A stretch of 64,000 nucleotides of DNA. It comes from Rickettsiales bacterium. GTDB taxonomy: Bacteria; Pseudomonadota; Alphaproteobacteria; Rickettsiales; SXRF01. A model generated the notes under the pieces. That model saw only the letters and a list, made by a program, of their open reading frames with translations, had not been told where the DNA came from and searched no databases. The position numbers and the translations under genes are program-made. The first letter of the stretch is position 1. Each line of letters opens with the position of its first letter. The DNA is taken from NCBI GenBank assembly GCA_041396965.1, contig JAWKXN010000001.1, forward strand, positions 682,001-746,000. Direction: 5' to 3'. Shown piece by piece: positions 19,181-27,388 of this stretch.

Positions 19181-20449
19181 ATGGATTATTTTTCATATAA
19201 AGATACAGTATATCATGCTGAGGATGTAGCGATACCAAAAATAGCGGATGCTGTGGACACCCCTTTTTATTGTTACTCATCAGCGACCATAGAGCGCCAT
19301 TACAAGGTGTTTTCATCAGCGTTTGGCGATATGGACGCTAAAATATGTTTTGCGGTCAAAGCCAATGATAATCTAGCGGTACTAGCTACTATGGCAAAAA
19401 TGGGAGCGTGGGCGGATGTCGTATCGGCTGGTGAGATAAGACGAGCTATGAAAGCGGGTATCAAAGCGGATAACATAGTTTTTTCCGGCGTTGGTAAAAC
19501 TCGGGAGGAAATGTTTTACGCTCTTGAGCAGGGCATATATCAGTTCAACGTTGAATCAGAGCCAGAACTCAGATTACTTAATGAGGTGGCGCTTGAAATA
19601 GGTAAAAAAGCCCCAGTTGCCATGCGGATAAATCCCGATGTTGACCCAAAAACCCATGCCAAAATCTCAACAGGTCAAAAAGAGAGCAAGTTTGGTGTGG
19701 CGATGTCGCATGCGCATGACATTTATCGTCTCGCTGATTCCCTAGCGGGTATAGTTATTCAGGGAGTATCCATACATATTGGCTCGCAACTTACCACTCT
19801 TGAACCATTCGCTCAGGCCTTTTCTAAGGTACGTGAGTTCATAACAGAACTTAAAGAGGATGGAATAGCCCTAAAAACTTTGGATCTTGGAGGTGGTCTT
19901 GGCATACCTTATGGAAAGGAACAACCGCCACTTCCCGAGTTTTACGCTGATATAGTAAAAGAAAATACTAAAGGACTTAATCTTAGATTATTGTTTGAAC
20001 CAGGCAGAATTATGGTTGGTAATGCCGGTATTTTGGTCACTAAAGTCCTGTATGTGAAACGTGGCGAAAATCGTATATATGTGATAGTTGACGCGGCGAT
20101 GAATGATCTTATGCGTCCAGCTCTTTATGACGCTTATCACGAGATTGTGCCGATTGTTCCATCAACCGGAGAAACTCGTACTGAGATGGTGGATGTAGTA
20201 GGACCAGTTTGCGAAACCAGCGATATATTCGCTGAGCAAAGACTTATGAAAATTCCCAAAGTTGGTGACTTATTGGCGTTTCGCTCGGCTGGAGCTTATG
20301 GAGCGTCAATGGCTGGAACCTATAACTCCCGACCGCTTGTTGCTGAAATTATGGTGAAGGGAGAAAATTTTTCCGTTATACGTCCACGTCAGACCTATGA
20401 TGAGCTTATAGGTCGGGATATGTTACCAGAATGGTTGGAGAGGAAATAA
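19181..20449 (+). CDS. lysA: Diaminopimelate decarboxylase
   Basis: LysA decarboxylates meso-diaminopimelate to lysine using pyridoxal phosphate. The 422-residue protein has the PLP lysine at residue 60 in CFAVKANDN, HIGSQ near residue 200, the GGGLGIPY phosphate-binding loop and VGPVCETSDIFA, the CESSD-like substrate motif from the partner subunit. AGGA lies 6 bases before the ATG. It follows the EptA-like gene by 82 bp. A short AGGAATT/AATTCCT inverted repeat just after the stop may act as a terminator. Confidence 0.96.
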   Translation: MDYFSYKDTVYHAEDVAIPKIADAVDTPFYCYSSATIERHYKVFSSAFGDMDAKICFAVKANDNLAVLATMAKMGAWADVVSAGEIRRAMKAGIKADNIVFSGVGKTREEMFYALEQGIYQFNVESEPELRLLNEVALEIGKKAPVAMRINPDVDPKTHAKISTGQKESKFGVAMSHAHDIYRLADSLAGIVIQGVSIHIGSQLTTLEPFAQAFSKVREFITELKEDGIALKTLDLGGGLGIPYGKEQPPLPEFYADIVKENTKGLNLRLLFEPGRIMVGNAGILVTKVLYVKRGENRIYVIVDAAMNDLMRPALYDAYHEIVPIVPSTGETRTEMVDVVGPVCETSDIFAEQRLMKIPKVGDLLAFRSAGAYGASMAGTYNSRPLVAEIMVKGENFSVIRPRQTYDELIGRDMLPEWLERK

Positions 20450-20495
20450 GGAATTTGAAAATTATCTGTTTCTCTAATTCCTAAGTTTCTCGTTT

Positions 20496-21152
20496 CTACA
20501 GCCTGTCCACTACCGCCTCAATAAAATCTTTCGTACCAACTTTTTTCTTGCTTTTCTTTTTTCGGTAAATATCAACGGTATGGATTCCATCATCAAGTGT
20601 TTTAAGCATGGCGTTTTTTATTTTATCTGCTGTTTCAGTATGGCTTATATATTCAAGCATCATTATAGTTGCTTGAATTATTCCACAAGGATTAGCTACA
20701 TCTTTACCAGCTAGTTCAGGAGCCGCGTCATGCATAGTCTCAAAAATAGCGAAATTCTCATTACTAATAGAAATACCGGAAAGCCAATCTGTATCCTCTA
20801 AATTCTTAATTATATTGGAAATTCTCATAGAGCTATTTTCTAGCCCAAACTGCTCAAACAACTTATCGTTTATGGTACGCAGCGTATAGTCAGGAAAATC
20901 TGGTATTATTGTTGGTGATTTCAGTAAAATACGGTTTTCTCGTAACCTGTCTAAAGAAGAGGGTAGGATACCATAAGTAGCACCCATATTATATATACGT
21001 TTGCCTATCTCAATAGATTCTATGGTAAGCTTGGCATTACTTTCTCTTAGTAATATCAACGCTCCTTCCATTATTTCAGGACCAATTCCATCACCATAAG
21101 CCACAGTTATGGTTATATTGTGGATTTCGGTGAATTCTTCTATATTATCCAT
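20496..21152 (-). CDS. Internally deleted isocitrate/isopropylmalate dehydrogenase-like protein
   Basis: The N-terminus (ITVAYGDGIGPEIMEGALILL) and the C-terminal half (FAIFETMHDAAPELAGKDVANPCG...DDGIHTVDIY...KVGTKDFIEAV) match NADP-isocitrate dehydrogenases of the Rickettsia type, but the protein is only 218 residues. Comparison from memory of the family indicates that roughly 120 central residues are missing, including the substrate arginines and the catalytic Tyr/Lys/Asp region, and the extra C-terminal domain of the Rickettsia enzyme is also gone. The frame itself is open. It is unlikely to be an active dehydrogenase; it may be a decaying paralogue or a repurposed fragment. Confidence 0.7.
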   Translation of the reverse strand: MDNIEEFTEIHNITITVAYGDGIGPEIMEGALILLRESNAKLTIESIEIGKRIYNMGATYGILPSSLDRLRENRILLKSPTIIPDFPDYTLRTINDKLFEQFGLENSSMRISNIIKNLEDTDWLSGISISNENFAIFETMHDAAPELAGKDVANPCGIIQATIMMLEYISHTETADKIKNAMLKTLDDGIHTVDIYRKKKSKKKVGTKDFIEAVVDRL

Positions 21153-21362
21153 AAAAACAATATGTTATGCTATTAATATGCTGATGTCGTGTGTTGTAAT
21201 AAGGCAGAATTAGGCTTTACTGTCAAATAACTTTAACAAATATATTAATGAAAAATTAGGTGAATTATAGTATTTTGATTAAGGATTTATATAAAATATG
21301 ATAATATAGACAAGTATATTTTGTTACTTGTATTTAGTAAAATGTGCTTTTGAAGGGTGTTT

Positions 21363-21641
21363 ATGACTGTTCCATCTAATATAGTTTATACAAGTTCTGT
21401 CGGAGTTTCTGGATTCGATGGTGGTGGGGCAAATATTTCCGGAGCTATAGTATCAGCGCTTCGTGATACGTCTACAGATTTAGGAAATAATAATAAACCT
21501 AATTTTTCTGAACAGCTGGAGTTAGTTGTTCGTGAAAATAACAGAGGTTCAGCTTTAATAGTATCAGATGTTGATGGCGATATATCTGTACCAGCGGTGG
21601 CGGGTGCTAATGAAATTAATAAGAATGGGCGTGAGGTTTAG
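21363..21641 (+). CDS. Small hypothetical protein A
   Basis: The 92-residue product is not recognised. It is Gly/Ser/Asn rich at the start (GFDGGGANISGA), has no membrane segment, and has a hydrophilic middle. I chose the ATG at 21363 because GAAGGG lies 5 bases upstream; a GTG at 21357 is in frame but lies inside that site. It is followed 8 bp later by another small gene on the same strand, so the two probably form one unit. The 210 bp upstream, shared with the divergent isocitrate-dehydrogenase-like gene, show no other gene. Confidence 0.6.
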   Translation: MTVPSNIVYTSSVGVSGFDGGGANISGAIVSALRDTSTDLGNNNKPNFSEQLELVVRENNRGSALIVSDVDGDISVPAVAGANEINKNGREV

Positions 21642-21649
21642 TAAGCTAT

Positions 21650-21991
21650 ATGTCAAGAGTTCAGATGACCCCTCCTCCAATATCACAAAACGCGATGGCT
21701 GATCTTTTATGTACTATAATGATATTATGTCGTGGTAATAGTTCAGATGGAAAACCGTGCTGGGCTTATATGTGCATAAAGCCAAGTATGGCAAAATCAT
21801 TTAAGGAAGCACGTGATAAAGGTAATCTCAATCTCGAAGAATTTGGTACCATTATAGAGCATGGCGATGGTCAAGAGCCATCAGAAGAAGTAAAACACCG
21901 TATGGAAACAGAATACGGTATGAACCATAATTACGAAAACGACCTGCTGCGCGCTATAGAGAATATAGAACAAAAAAACGCTATAGCTTAG
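21650..21991 (+). CDS. Small hypothetical protein B
   Basis: The 113-residue product is not recognised. It has four cysteines in the first half (LLCTIMILCRG, KPCWAYMCIKP), a charged middle (FKEARDKGNLNLEEF) and an acidic C-terminus. No signal peptide is visible. Spacing of 8 bp after hypothetical protein A suggests translational coupling. It is convergent with rpmA, with 20 bp between the stops. Confidence 0.6.
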   Translation: MSRVQMTPPPISQNAMADLLCTIMILCRGNSSDGKPCWAYMCIKPSMAKSFKEARDKGNLNLEEFGTIIEHGDGQEPSEEVKHRMETEYGMNHNYENDLLRAIENIEQKNAIA

Positions 21992-22011
21992 TAAAAGCCT
22001 ATAGAGTCAAC

Positions 22012-22266
22012 CTAAGCTGCTTCCACAGAAACGAATGTTCTATCCTTGTGTTTCTTGCTAAACACTACACGACCTTCTTGAGTAGCGAATATAGTATGGT
22101 CAACACCCATACCCACACCAGAGCCGGGATATACCTTAGTGCCACGTTGACGGATTATTATATTACCAGGTATTACCAATTCTCCGCCAAATTTTTTTAC
22201 ACCGAGCCTACGACCCGCCGAGTCGCGACCGTTACGTGAACTACCACCAGCTTTTTTATGTGCCAT
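22012..22266 (-). CDS. rpmA: 50S ribosomal protein L27
   Basis: L27 is a large-subunit protein whose N-terminus reaches the peptidyl-transferase centre. The 84-residue protein starts MAHKKAGGSSRNGRDSAGRR and has the RQRGTKVYPGSGVGMG and DHTIFA blocks. There is no cleavable N-terminal extension. rplU lies directly upstream on the same strand (29 bp), the universal L21-L27 operon. Confidence 0.98.
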   Translation of the reverse strand: MAHKKAGGSSRNGRDSAGRRLGVKKFGGELVIPGNIIIRQRGTKVYPGSGVGMGVDHTIFATQEGRVVFSKKHKDRTFVSVEAA

Positions 22267-22295
22267 AACTAACCCTTTGAATATCTATAATACAA

Positions 22296-22595
22296 TTATG
22301 CTTTAATATCAGTTATCTTGATTTGTGTTAAATATTGGCGATGACCTTTTTTACGACGATAATTATGGCGACGTTTTTTCTTAAAAACTATGACCTTATC
22401 ATCACGAAACTGCTTCACAATCTCACCAAGAACCTTAGCTCCATTAAGAATAGGAGAGCCAATCTTATCGCCAGCCATTAGTACGTCATTAATTTCTATC
22501 TTGTCACCAGCTTCACCAGAAAGTTTTTCTACAGAAATAACGTCACCATTTGCGACTTTATATTGCTTTCCACCAGTACGAATCACCGCGAACAT
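22296..22595 (-). CDS. rplU: 50S ribosomal protein L21
   Basis: L21 binds 23S rRNA. The 99-residue protein starts MFAVIRTGGKQYKV and ends in the basic KKKRRHNYRRKKGHRQ segment typical of the family. It is the first gene of the rplU-rpmA operon. A 6-bp hairpin upstream (22631-22649) falls in its probable leader. Confidence 0.98.
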   Translation of the reverse strand: MFAVIRTGGKQYKVANGDVISVEKLSGEAGDKIEINDVLMAGDKIGSPILNGAKVLGEIVKQFRDDKVIVFKKKRRHNYRRKKGHRQYLTQIKITDIKA

Positions 22596-22630
22596 ATATT
22601 ATTCCTAACTGAACTGAACATAACCCACCT

Positions 22631-22649
22631 CTGTTAATTACGATAACAG
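22631..22649 (-). promoter_or_regulatory. Hairpin in the rplU leader region
   Basis: CTGTTA at 22631-22636 pairs with TAACAG at 22644-22649 around a 7-base loop, about 36 bp upstream of the rplU start. L21 operons in several bacteria have structured leaders, but this one is short and I see no match to a named leader; a regulatory role is only possible. Confidence 0.3.
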
Positions 22650-22786
22650 CCTGAATTATATCCAAAAATTATCCTTTATTAAAAAATGAGGACAAAATCT
22701 AATAGATAAGACACAAACTGTCAACAAGGATATTGATGAATATGGTGTTTTTCAGATTAATTCTATAAACTATTGGTATAGCAATG

Positions 22787-23101
22787 CTAGCTGCTATCTT
22801 GTTTTGCCCATTTTTCCATAGCGATTAGGACTGGTTTAAGGCTAACTCCAAGTTCTGATAGCGAATATTCTACACGCGGTGGTATTTCACCATAATCATT
22901 GCGTATTATCAATCCGTCTTTTTCCATTTCTTTAAGCTGCTTACTCAGGCTGCGATGAGTGATGCCATTCATGCTACGCTGAAGCTGATTAAACCGCATA
23001 TTTTCTCTTAGTAAATAATATATTATGATTAATTTCCATTTGCCAGCTATTAAAGATAATGTAATTTCAACTGGACAAAAAATATCTTTTTGATTTTCCA
23101 T
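22787..23101 (-). CDS. HxlR-family winged-helix transcription regulator
   Basis: HxlR regulators are small dimeric DNA-binding proteins that often sense electrophiles or redox changes through an N-terminal cysteine. The 104-residue protein has CPVEITLSLIAGKWKLIIIYYLL and the winged-helix block RFNQLQRSMNGITHRSLSKQLKEMEKDGLI. The single Cys at the start is conserved in the family. It is divergent from the pirin gene with a 135-bp shared promoter region, so local regulation of pirin is likely. Confidence 0.9.
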   Translation of the reverse strand: MENQKDIFCPVEITLSLIAGKWKLIIIYYLLRENMRFNQLQRSMNGITHRSLSKQLKEMEKDGLIIRNDYGEIPPRVEYSLSELGVSLKPVLIAMEKWAKQDSS

Positions 23102-23236
23102 ATAAAGACCTTATTAAATATTTAATATTATGAAATATATATATTTTACAGTATAATTTTTGTGTGTACTTGTTAAGTGTATCATATATGCTATATTGTA
23201 AGCAATATGGTAATTTATAAATTAAGGAGAGTTGCT

Positions 23237-24091
23237 ATGAAAAACAAAGAAATAGTAAGAATAAACCACAATACAGCTAAGCATTGGGTAGGTGATGGTT
23301 TTCCAGTAAGCACTATGTTTTCATATCACACGCAAGGTAATGATATAAGCCCATTTTTGCTTCTGGATTATGCGGGACCAGCTGAATTTTTGCCTTCTGA
23401 TAAGCCACGTGGGGTTGGAATACACCCACATCGTGGTTTTGAGACGGTAACTATTGTTTATCAAGGAGAAGTTGAGCATAAGGATAGTGCTGGTAACTCT
23501 GGAAAGATAGCGGTAGGTGACGTGCAATGGATGACAGCGGCAAGTGGTGTTCTCCATGAGGAAATGCATAGTCGTGAATTTACTAAAAAGGGCGGAACTT
23601 TAGAGATGGTACAGCTTTGGGTTAATTTACCAGCAAAGCATAAAATGAGCAGCCCGCGTTATCAGGAGATTTTATCAGCTAATATACCAGTCGTGGATTT
23701 ACCGGACAATGCTGGTTATGTTCGTTTAATAGCTGGAGAATATAACGATACTAAAGGAGCTGCGAAAACGTTTACCCCAATGGAACTATGGGACATACGG
23801 TTGAGAGCTGGAAGCAAGGTTAGCCTTAAACTTACAGATGGTTATACCAGCTCACTGCTAGTGCTTTCAGGAGAATTGTCTATAGGCTCTGATAGTTTGA
23901 CCGCGCGGGAATTGGCGCAGTTCTCAAGAGATGGTGACATTATAGAGCTATCAGCCTCTCAAGATAGTAGTTTGCTGTTAATGGCTGGTGAACCTATAGA
24001 TGAGCCGATAGCTGGCTATGGACCTTTTGTCATGAATAGTACTGAGGAAATTCAACAGGCAATGGTTGATTATAGCACTGGAAAATTTTAG
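23237..24091 (+). CDS. Pirin family protein
   Basis: Pirins are bicupin iron proteins; some bacterial members are quercetin dioxygenases or redox regulators. The 284-residue protein contains the N-terminal cupin metal ligands in HPHRGFETV and VLHEEMHS, followed by the shorter C-terminal cupin. I chose the ATG at 23237 because AAGGAG lies 8 bases upstream and the 20 residues before it look non-coding. It is divergent from an HxlR regulator. An insertion sequence begins 10 bp after its stop and may have separated it from its original terminator near 25168. Confidence 0.92.
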   Translation: MKNKEIVRINHNTAKHWVGDGFPVSTMFSYHTQGNDISPFLLLDYAGPAEFLPSDKPRGVGIHPHRGFETVTIVYQGEVEHKDSAGNSGKIAVGDVQWMTAASGVLHEEMHSREFTKKGGTLEMVQLWVNLPAKHKMSSPRYQEILSANIPVVDLPDNAGYVRLIAGEYNDTKGAAKTFTPMELWDIRLRAGSKVSLKLTDGYTSSLLVLSGELSIGSDSLTARELAQFSRDGDIIELSASQDSSLLLMAGEPIDEPIAGYGPFVMNSTEEIQQAMVDYSTGKF

Positions 24092-24092
24092 A

Positions 24093-24100
24093 AGATTTTA
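24093..24100. repeat. 8-bp target-site duplication, left copy
   Basis: AGATTTTA at 24093-24100 directly abuts the left inverted repeat and is repeated exactly at 25138-25145 after the right one. An intact duplication points to a recent insertion and to an IS256-type staggered cut. Confidence 0.9.
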
Positions 24101-24125
24101 GGCATAATTAAAAAAGTGTGATGCT
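24101..24125 (+). repeat. Left terminal inverted repeat of the insertion sequence
   Basis: It begins GGCATAATTAAAAAAGTGTG and is the exact reverse complement of 25113-25137 over 25 bases. Confidence 0.95.
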
Positions 24126-24219
24126 AGAATCTGCATAATTGCTTTATAAAACAATGCGATATACTGTATTTTTAAAAAAGGATTATAAAAGTGTCTAAAA
24201 ACGCTGTGTAAAATGCGGT

Positions 24220-25110
24220 TTGAGCAGCATAAAAAGCAATGGCAAATTGCGTGGTCGTAAACGGTATCGTTGCAACTTGTGCTTACATCAATGGGTTGAT
24301 AAGCGCGGCAAAAAAACCGACTATAAGCGTTACTATTTAGACTGGCTGCACAAACGCCGAACACTAGCAGAAATTGCTAGCATTCTTGATATTTCCATCC
24401 CCAAGCTCACCAAGGAATTTGATGCTCTTGAGTGGGCAGAAGGATTAATTTTTCCTGCCTCAAAAGAAGCGATTAACCTGCTCATGGATGCGTCTTTCTT
24501 CGGCAGAGAATATGGCTATTTCTGTGCGCATGATGGCAGCAGAATCATTTATTACCAAGAGATCAAAACCGAATCAGTGAAGCATTTGCGTGAAGCTTTG
24601 CATGAGCTTGTGCAGGCAGGATATTGCTTCAAATCAGTGACCATTGATGGGCGCAAAGGGTTTTATGAAAACATCAGAAAAACACTTGGTGGAGTACCAA
24701 TTCAAATGTGTATTTTCCATCAAAAAGCGATTGTAAGGCGATATACTGGAAATAATCCAAAGCTCCGTCCTGCAAAGGATTTGAAGGAGTTGATGGAAAA
24801 ATTATGCAATACCGAACCAGAAGATTTTGTGGCTCAATTTTACGCTCTGGCAGAGCAGCACAAAGGATTCCTGAATGCCAAAAAGGGTGGAAGATTTACG
24901 CACGGAAGGACGCGTTCTGCATATAATTCCGTGCAAGAAAATCTGCACAGGCTATTTACATACAAGGAATTTCCAGAACAGAATATTCCGCCAACAACCA
25001 ACCATCTAGAAGGCTTCTTCTCTCACCTCAAGGAAAGAATAAATATCCACCGTGGGTTGAAACTCCATAGAAAGAAAAAAGCTATAAAAGCTTTCCTCAA
25101 TTCTTTCTAA
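24220..25110 (+). CDS. Zinc-ribbon DDE transposase, IS256/IS1249-like
   Basis: The protein has an N-terminal CxxC zinc knuckle (YRCNLCLHQW), a DDE/MULE-like core with LLMDASFFGREYGYF and VTIDGRKGFYENI as probable first and second Asp, CIFHQKAIVRRY, and NHLEGFFSHLKERI containing the likely catalytic Glu. The first available start in frame is TTG at 24220. Just upstream in the same frame lie codons for CVKCGL (24205-24222), the missing first CxxC of the zinc ribbon, but they follow a TAA at 24196. A GTG at 24191 in another frame could reach them only by a -1 shift at AAAAAC. The true N-terminus is therefore uncertain. Confidence 0.85.
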   Translation: MSSIKSNGKLRGRKRYRCNLCLHQWVDKRGKKTDYKRYYLDWLHKRRTLAEIASILDISIPKLTKEFDALEWAEGLIFPASKEAINLLMDASFFGREYGYFCAHDGSRIIYYQEIKTESVKHLREALHELVQAGYCFKSVTIDGRKGFYENIRKTLGGVPIQMCIFHQKAIVRRYTGNNPKLRPAKDLKELMEKLCNTEPEDFVAQFYALAEQHKGFLNAKKGGRFTHGRTRSAYNSVQENLHRLFTYKEFPEQNIPPTTNHLEGFFSHLKERINIHRGLKLHRKKKAIKAFLNSF

Positions 25111-25112
25111 AA

Positions 25113-25137
25113 AGCATCACACTTTTTTAATTATGCC
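25113..25137 (-). repeat. Right terminal inverted repeat of the insertion sequence
   Basis: Exact reverse complement of 24101-24125; it begins 2 bases after the transposase stop and is followed by the second copy of the AGATTTTA duplication at 25138-25145. Confidence 0.95.
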
Positions 25138-25167
25138 AGATTTTAACAGTAAAAACCATATATACAT

Positions 25168-25205
25168 TATAGCCGATTAGCTTTGTTACAAGTTGACCGG
25201 CTATA
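25168..25205. terminator. Hairpin downstream of the insertion sequence
   Basis: TATAGCCG at 25168-25175 pairs perfectly with CGGCTATA at 25198-25205 around a 22-base loop. Before the insertion it would have been close to the pirin stop and may be that gene's terminator, or serve the convergent htpG. The long loop and lack of a clean T-run lower confidence. Confidence 0.4.
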
Positions 25206-25306
25206 TTCGTATGTGGCTAGTGGTTATTAAGTTGATACTAGACTGTCAAAACAGATAAAGGATTCATCAAGGAATAAATAGATGGTTTCTATTAAGTCCT
25301 TACGTC

Positions 25307-27184
25307 TTAAGCAACTAAACTTTTTTCCACGAAGTTTTGCAAGCGGCGAGTAAATGAGGCCGGATCGGTTATTTCCTCGCCCTCTAATATCTTCGCCTGA
25401 TCCAGCAACAGCCATACTGTATCGTCAATATCCAGTCCGTCTTTTTCCGCCAATCGCTTAATAATTGGATGTTTCGGGTTTATTTCCAGAATTTTGGTAG
25501 AGGCGGCGGTAAGTTGTTTCTGTTCCAGCAAGAAACGTTCAAGCCGGAAATCCATGCCACCTTCTTTAGTAGCGAGGCAAACAGCGCTTTGCCCCAGCTT
25601 TTTGGTAGTCCTTACCTCACTTACAGCGTCTTTAAGTATATCTTTTATCCGCTCACATAGCTTATCCATAAGCTCTTTTGGCGCTTCTTCCTCTTTGCTG
25701 TCATCATCTTTATTGTCTTTTTCGCTTTTGATATTATCAAGATCAATATCAGAACGGGTTATTGATTTGAATTGCTTGCCTTTATAATCCTGTATCACGT
25801 TTACCCAGAAATCATCCACATGATCGCTAAGCAACAATACCTCTATCCCGCGTGAGGTAAATCCCTCAAGTTGTGGGCTTTGGCGCATGGAGGCAAGATT
25901 CTCACCAGTGAGATAAAAAATATTTTCTTGACCTTCTTTCATTCGTGCCATGTAATCATCCAGCTTTACTAAATCACCATCCTGATTGTCGCTGGAATTA
26001 AAACGACATATCTCAAGTATCTGTTCACGTGGACTGTAAGCCTCGCATAGCCCTTCTTTTAACACCGCGCCAAAATTTTTCCAGAATTCCCTATATGATT
26101 CTTCATCATTTTCAGACTTTTTCTTCATCTCGGAGAGGAATTTTTTAACTATGGAATCCTTTATTTTGCTAATCAGAGGATTTTGTTGAAGAGTTTGACG
26201 GCTAATATTAAGCGGTAAATCCTCAGAATCCACCACCCCACGTAGGAATCTTAGATAAGCCGGTACTAACTCAGCGTTCTCCTCAGTTATAAACACACGT
26301 TTAACATATAGCTTTATTCGTGATTTACGGTCGGGATGGAACAGGTCTATCGGTTTAGAGGAGGGGACAAATAGCAGGTTAGTATACTCCAACTTGCCTT
26401 CCGCTTTATTATGCAGAACCAGCCAAGGAGAGTCCGGTGAATGTGCCACATGGTGGTAAAACTCATTATATTGTTCTTCGCTTATCTCACTTTTGGAACG
26501 AGTCCATAGAGCAGAAGCGGTGTTTATCTGCTCGCGTTCTGCATCTTCGCCAACTATAAAAATCGGAAATGATATATGGTCGGAGTAAGTTTGTACAATA
26601 TGACGCAGGCGGAAATTATCCAGATAATCATCAGCGCCGTCTTTTATGTGCAGGGTTATACTGGTTCCACGAGGCGCTGTTTCCACCTCACTTATGGTAA
26701 ATTCCCCACTTCCTTCCGATTGCCAAATATAGCTTTCCTTACTGCCAGCTTTGGTTGAAAGTACACTAACCTTGTCAGCGACCATAAAAGCTGAATAAAA
26801 ACCAACACCAAACTGTCCGATAAGCGGCATATCTTTCTGTGCGTCACCGGTTAATTTTTCAGCGAATTCCTGAGTGCCGGACTTGGCTATTGTCCCTAGA
26901 TTATTTATCAGTTCATCTTTGCTCATACCGATTCCATTATCGGTAATTTTTACGGTTTTTTCGTCTTTGTTAAGCTCTATAGTTATTGAAAGCTCTGAAC
27001 TATCCTCATTAAGTGATGGTTCGGCAACAGCTTGATAGCGTAATTTATCGCAGGCATCAGAGGCGTTTGAGATTAGTTCGCGTAGAAATATGTCTTTATT
27101 GGTATAAAGCGAATGAATCATCAGATTCAATACTTTGCTTATTTCAGCATTAAACTTCAGTTTTTCTTCAATTTTTTCAGTCAT
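25307..27184 (-). CDS. htpG: Molecular chaperone HtpG (bacterial Hsp90)
   Basis: HtpG is an ATP-dependent dimeric chaperone. The 625-residue protein has the GHKL ATPase motifs ELISNASDACDKLRY, DNGIGMSKDEL and GQFGVGFYSAF, the middle domain with the conserved arginine in NISRQTLQQNPL, and a C-terminal dimerisation region. An acidic charged linker lies near residues 475-495 (KSEKDNKDDDSKEEE). Full length. The 204 bp upstream contain no gene and should hold the promoter; I do not see a clear heat-shock promoter. Confidence 0.97.
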   Translation of the reverse strand: MTEKIEEKLKFNAEISKVLNLMIHSLYTNKDIFLRELISNASDACDKLRYQAVAEPSLNEDSSELSITIELNKDEKTVKITDNGIGMSKDELINNLGTIAKSGTQEFAEKLTGDAQKDMPLIGQFGVGFYSAFMVADKVSVLSTKAGSKESYIWQSEGSGEFTISEVETAPRGTSITLHIKDGADDYLDNFRLRHIVQTYSDHISFPIFIVGEDAEREQINTASALWTRSKSEISEEQYNEFYHHVAHSPDSPWLVLHNKAEGKLEYTNLLFVPSSKPIDLFHPDRKSRIKLYVKRVFITEENAELVPAYLRFLRGVVDSEDLPLNISRQTLQQNPLISKIKDSIVKKFLSEMKKKSENDEESYREFWKNFGAVLKEGLCEAYSPREQILEICRFNSSDNQDGDLVKLDDYMARMKEGQENIFYLTGENLASMRQSPQLEGFTSRGIEVLLLSDHVDDFWVNVIQDYKGKQFKSITRSDIDLDNIKSEKDNKDDDSKEEEAPKELMDKLCERIKDILKDAVSEVRTTKKLGQSAVCLATKEGGMDFRLERFLLEQKQLTAASTKILEINPKHPIIKRLAEKDGLDIDDTVWLLLDQAKILEGEEITDPASFTRRLQNFVEKSLVA

Positions 27185-27388
27185 GACTCTCTCAATTAAT
27201 TAATTTTGCTAATAGATACCATATATTAATCAAATTATGGAAATATTTGTTATATAATCATAAATATGGTATATATAAATGTAATGTCAAGGTCGGAGCA
27301 TCCTTCATCTAATCACATATTATATTATTCGCATATTATATATGTTTTATAAAAGAATGAGCTTTATTGGGTAATAAGTAACTAATGG

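Larger units (their letters stand above)
24101..25137 (+). mobile_element. Complete insertion sequence with perfect 25-bp inverted ends
   Basis: The element is 1037 bp, bounded by a perfect 25-bp inverted repeat (24101-24125 and 25113-25137) and an 8-bp direct duplication (24093-24100 and 25138-25145). It carries one DDE transposase gene. The length, long TIRs and 8-bp duplication suit the IS256 / IS1249-like group. It has inserted just downstream of the pirin gene. Perfect ends and duplication show that it has not decayed. Confidence 0.95.

Noticed and set aside
26576..26758. Frames antisense to htpG and to other core genes
   Set aside because: All overlap well-supported conserved genes on the other strand and show no family features or ribosome-binding sites.
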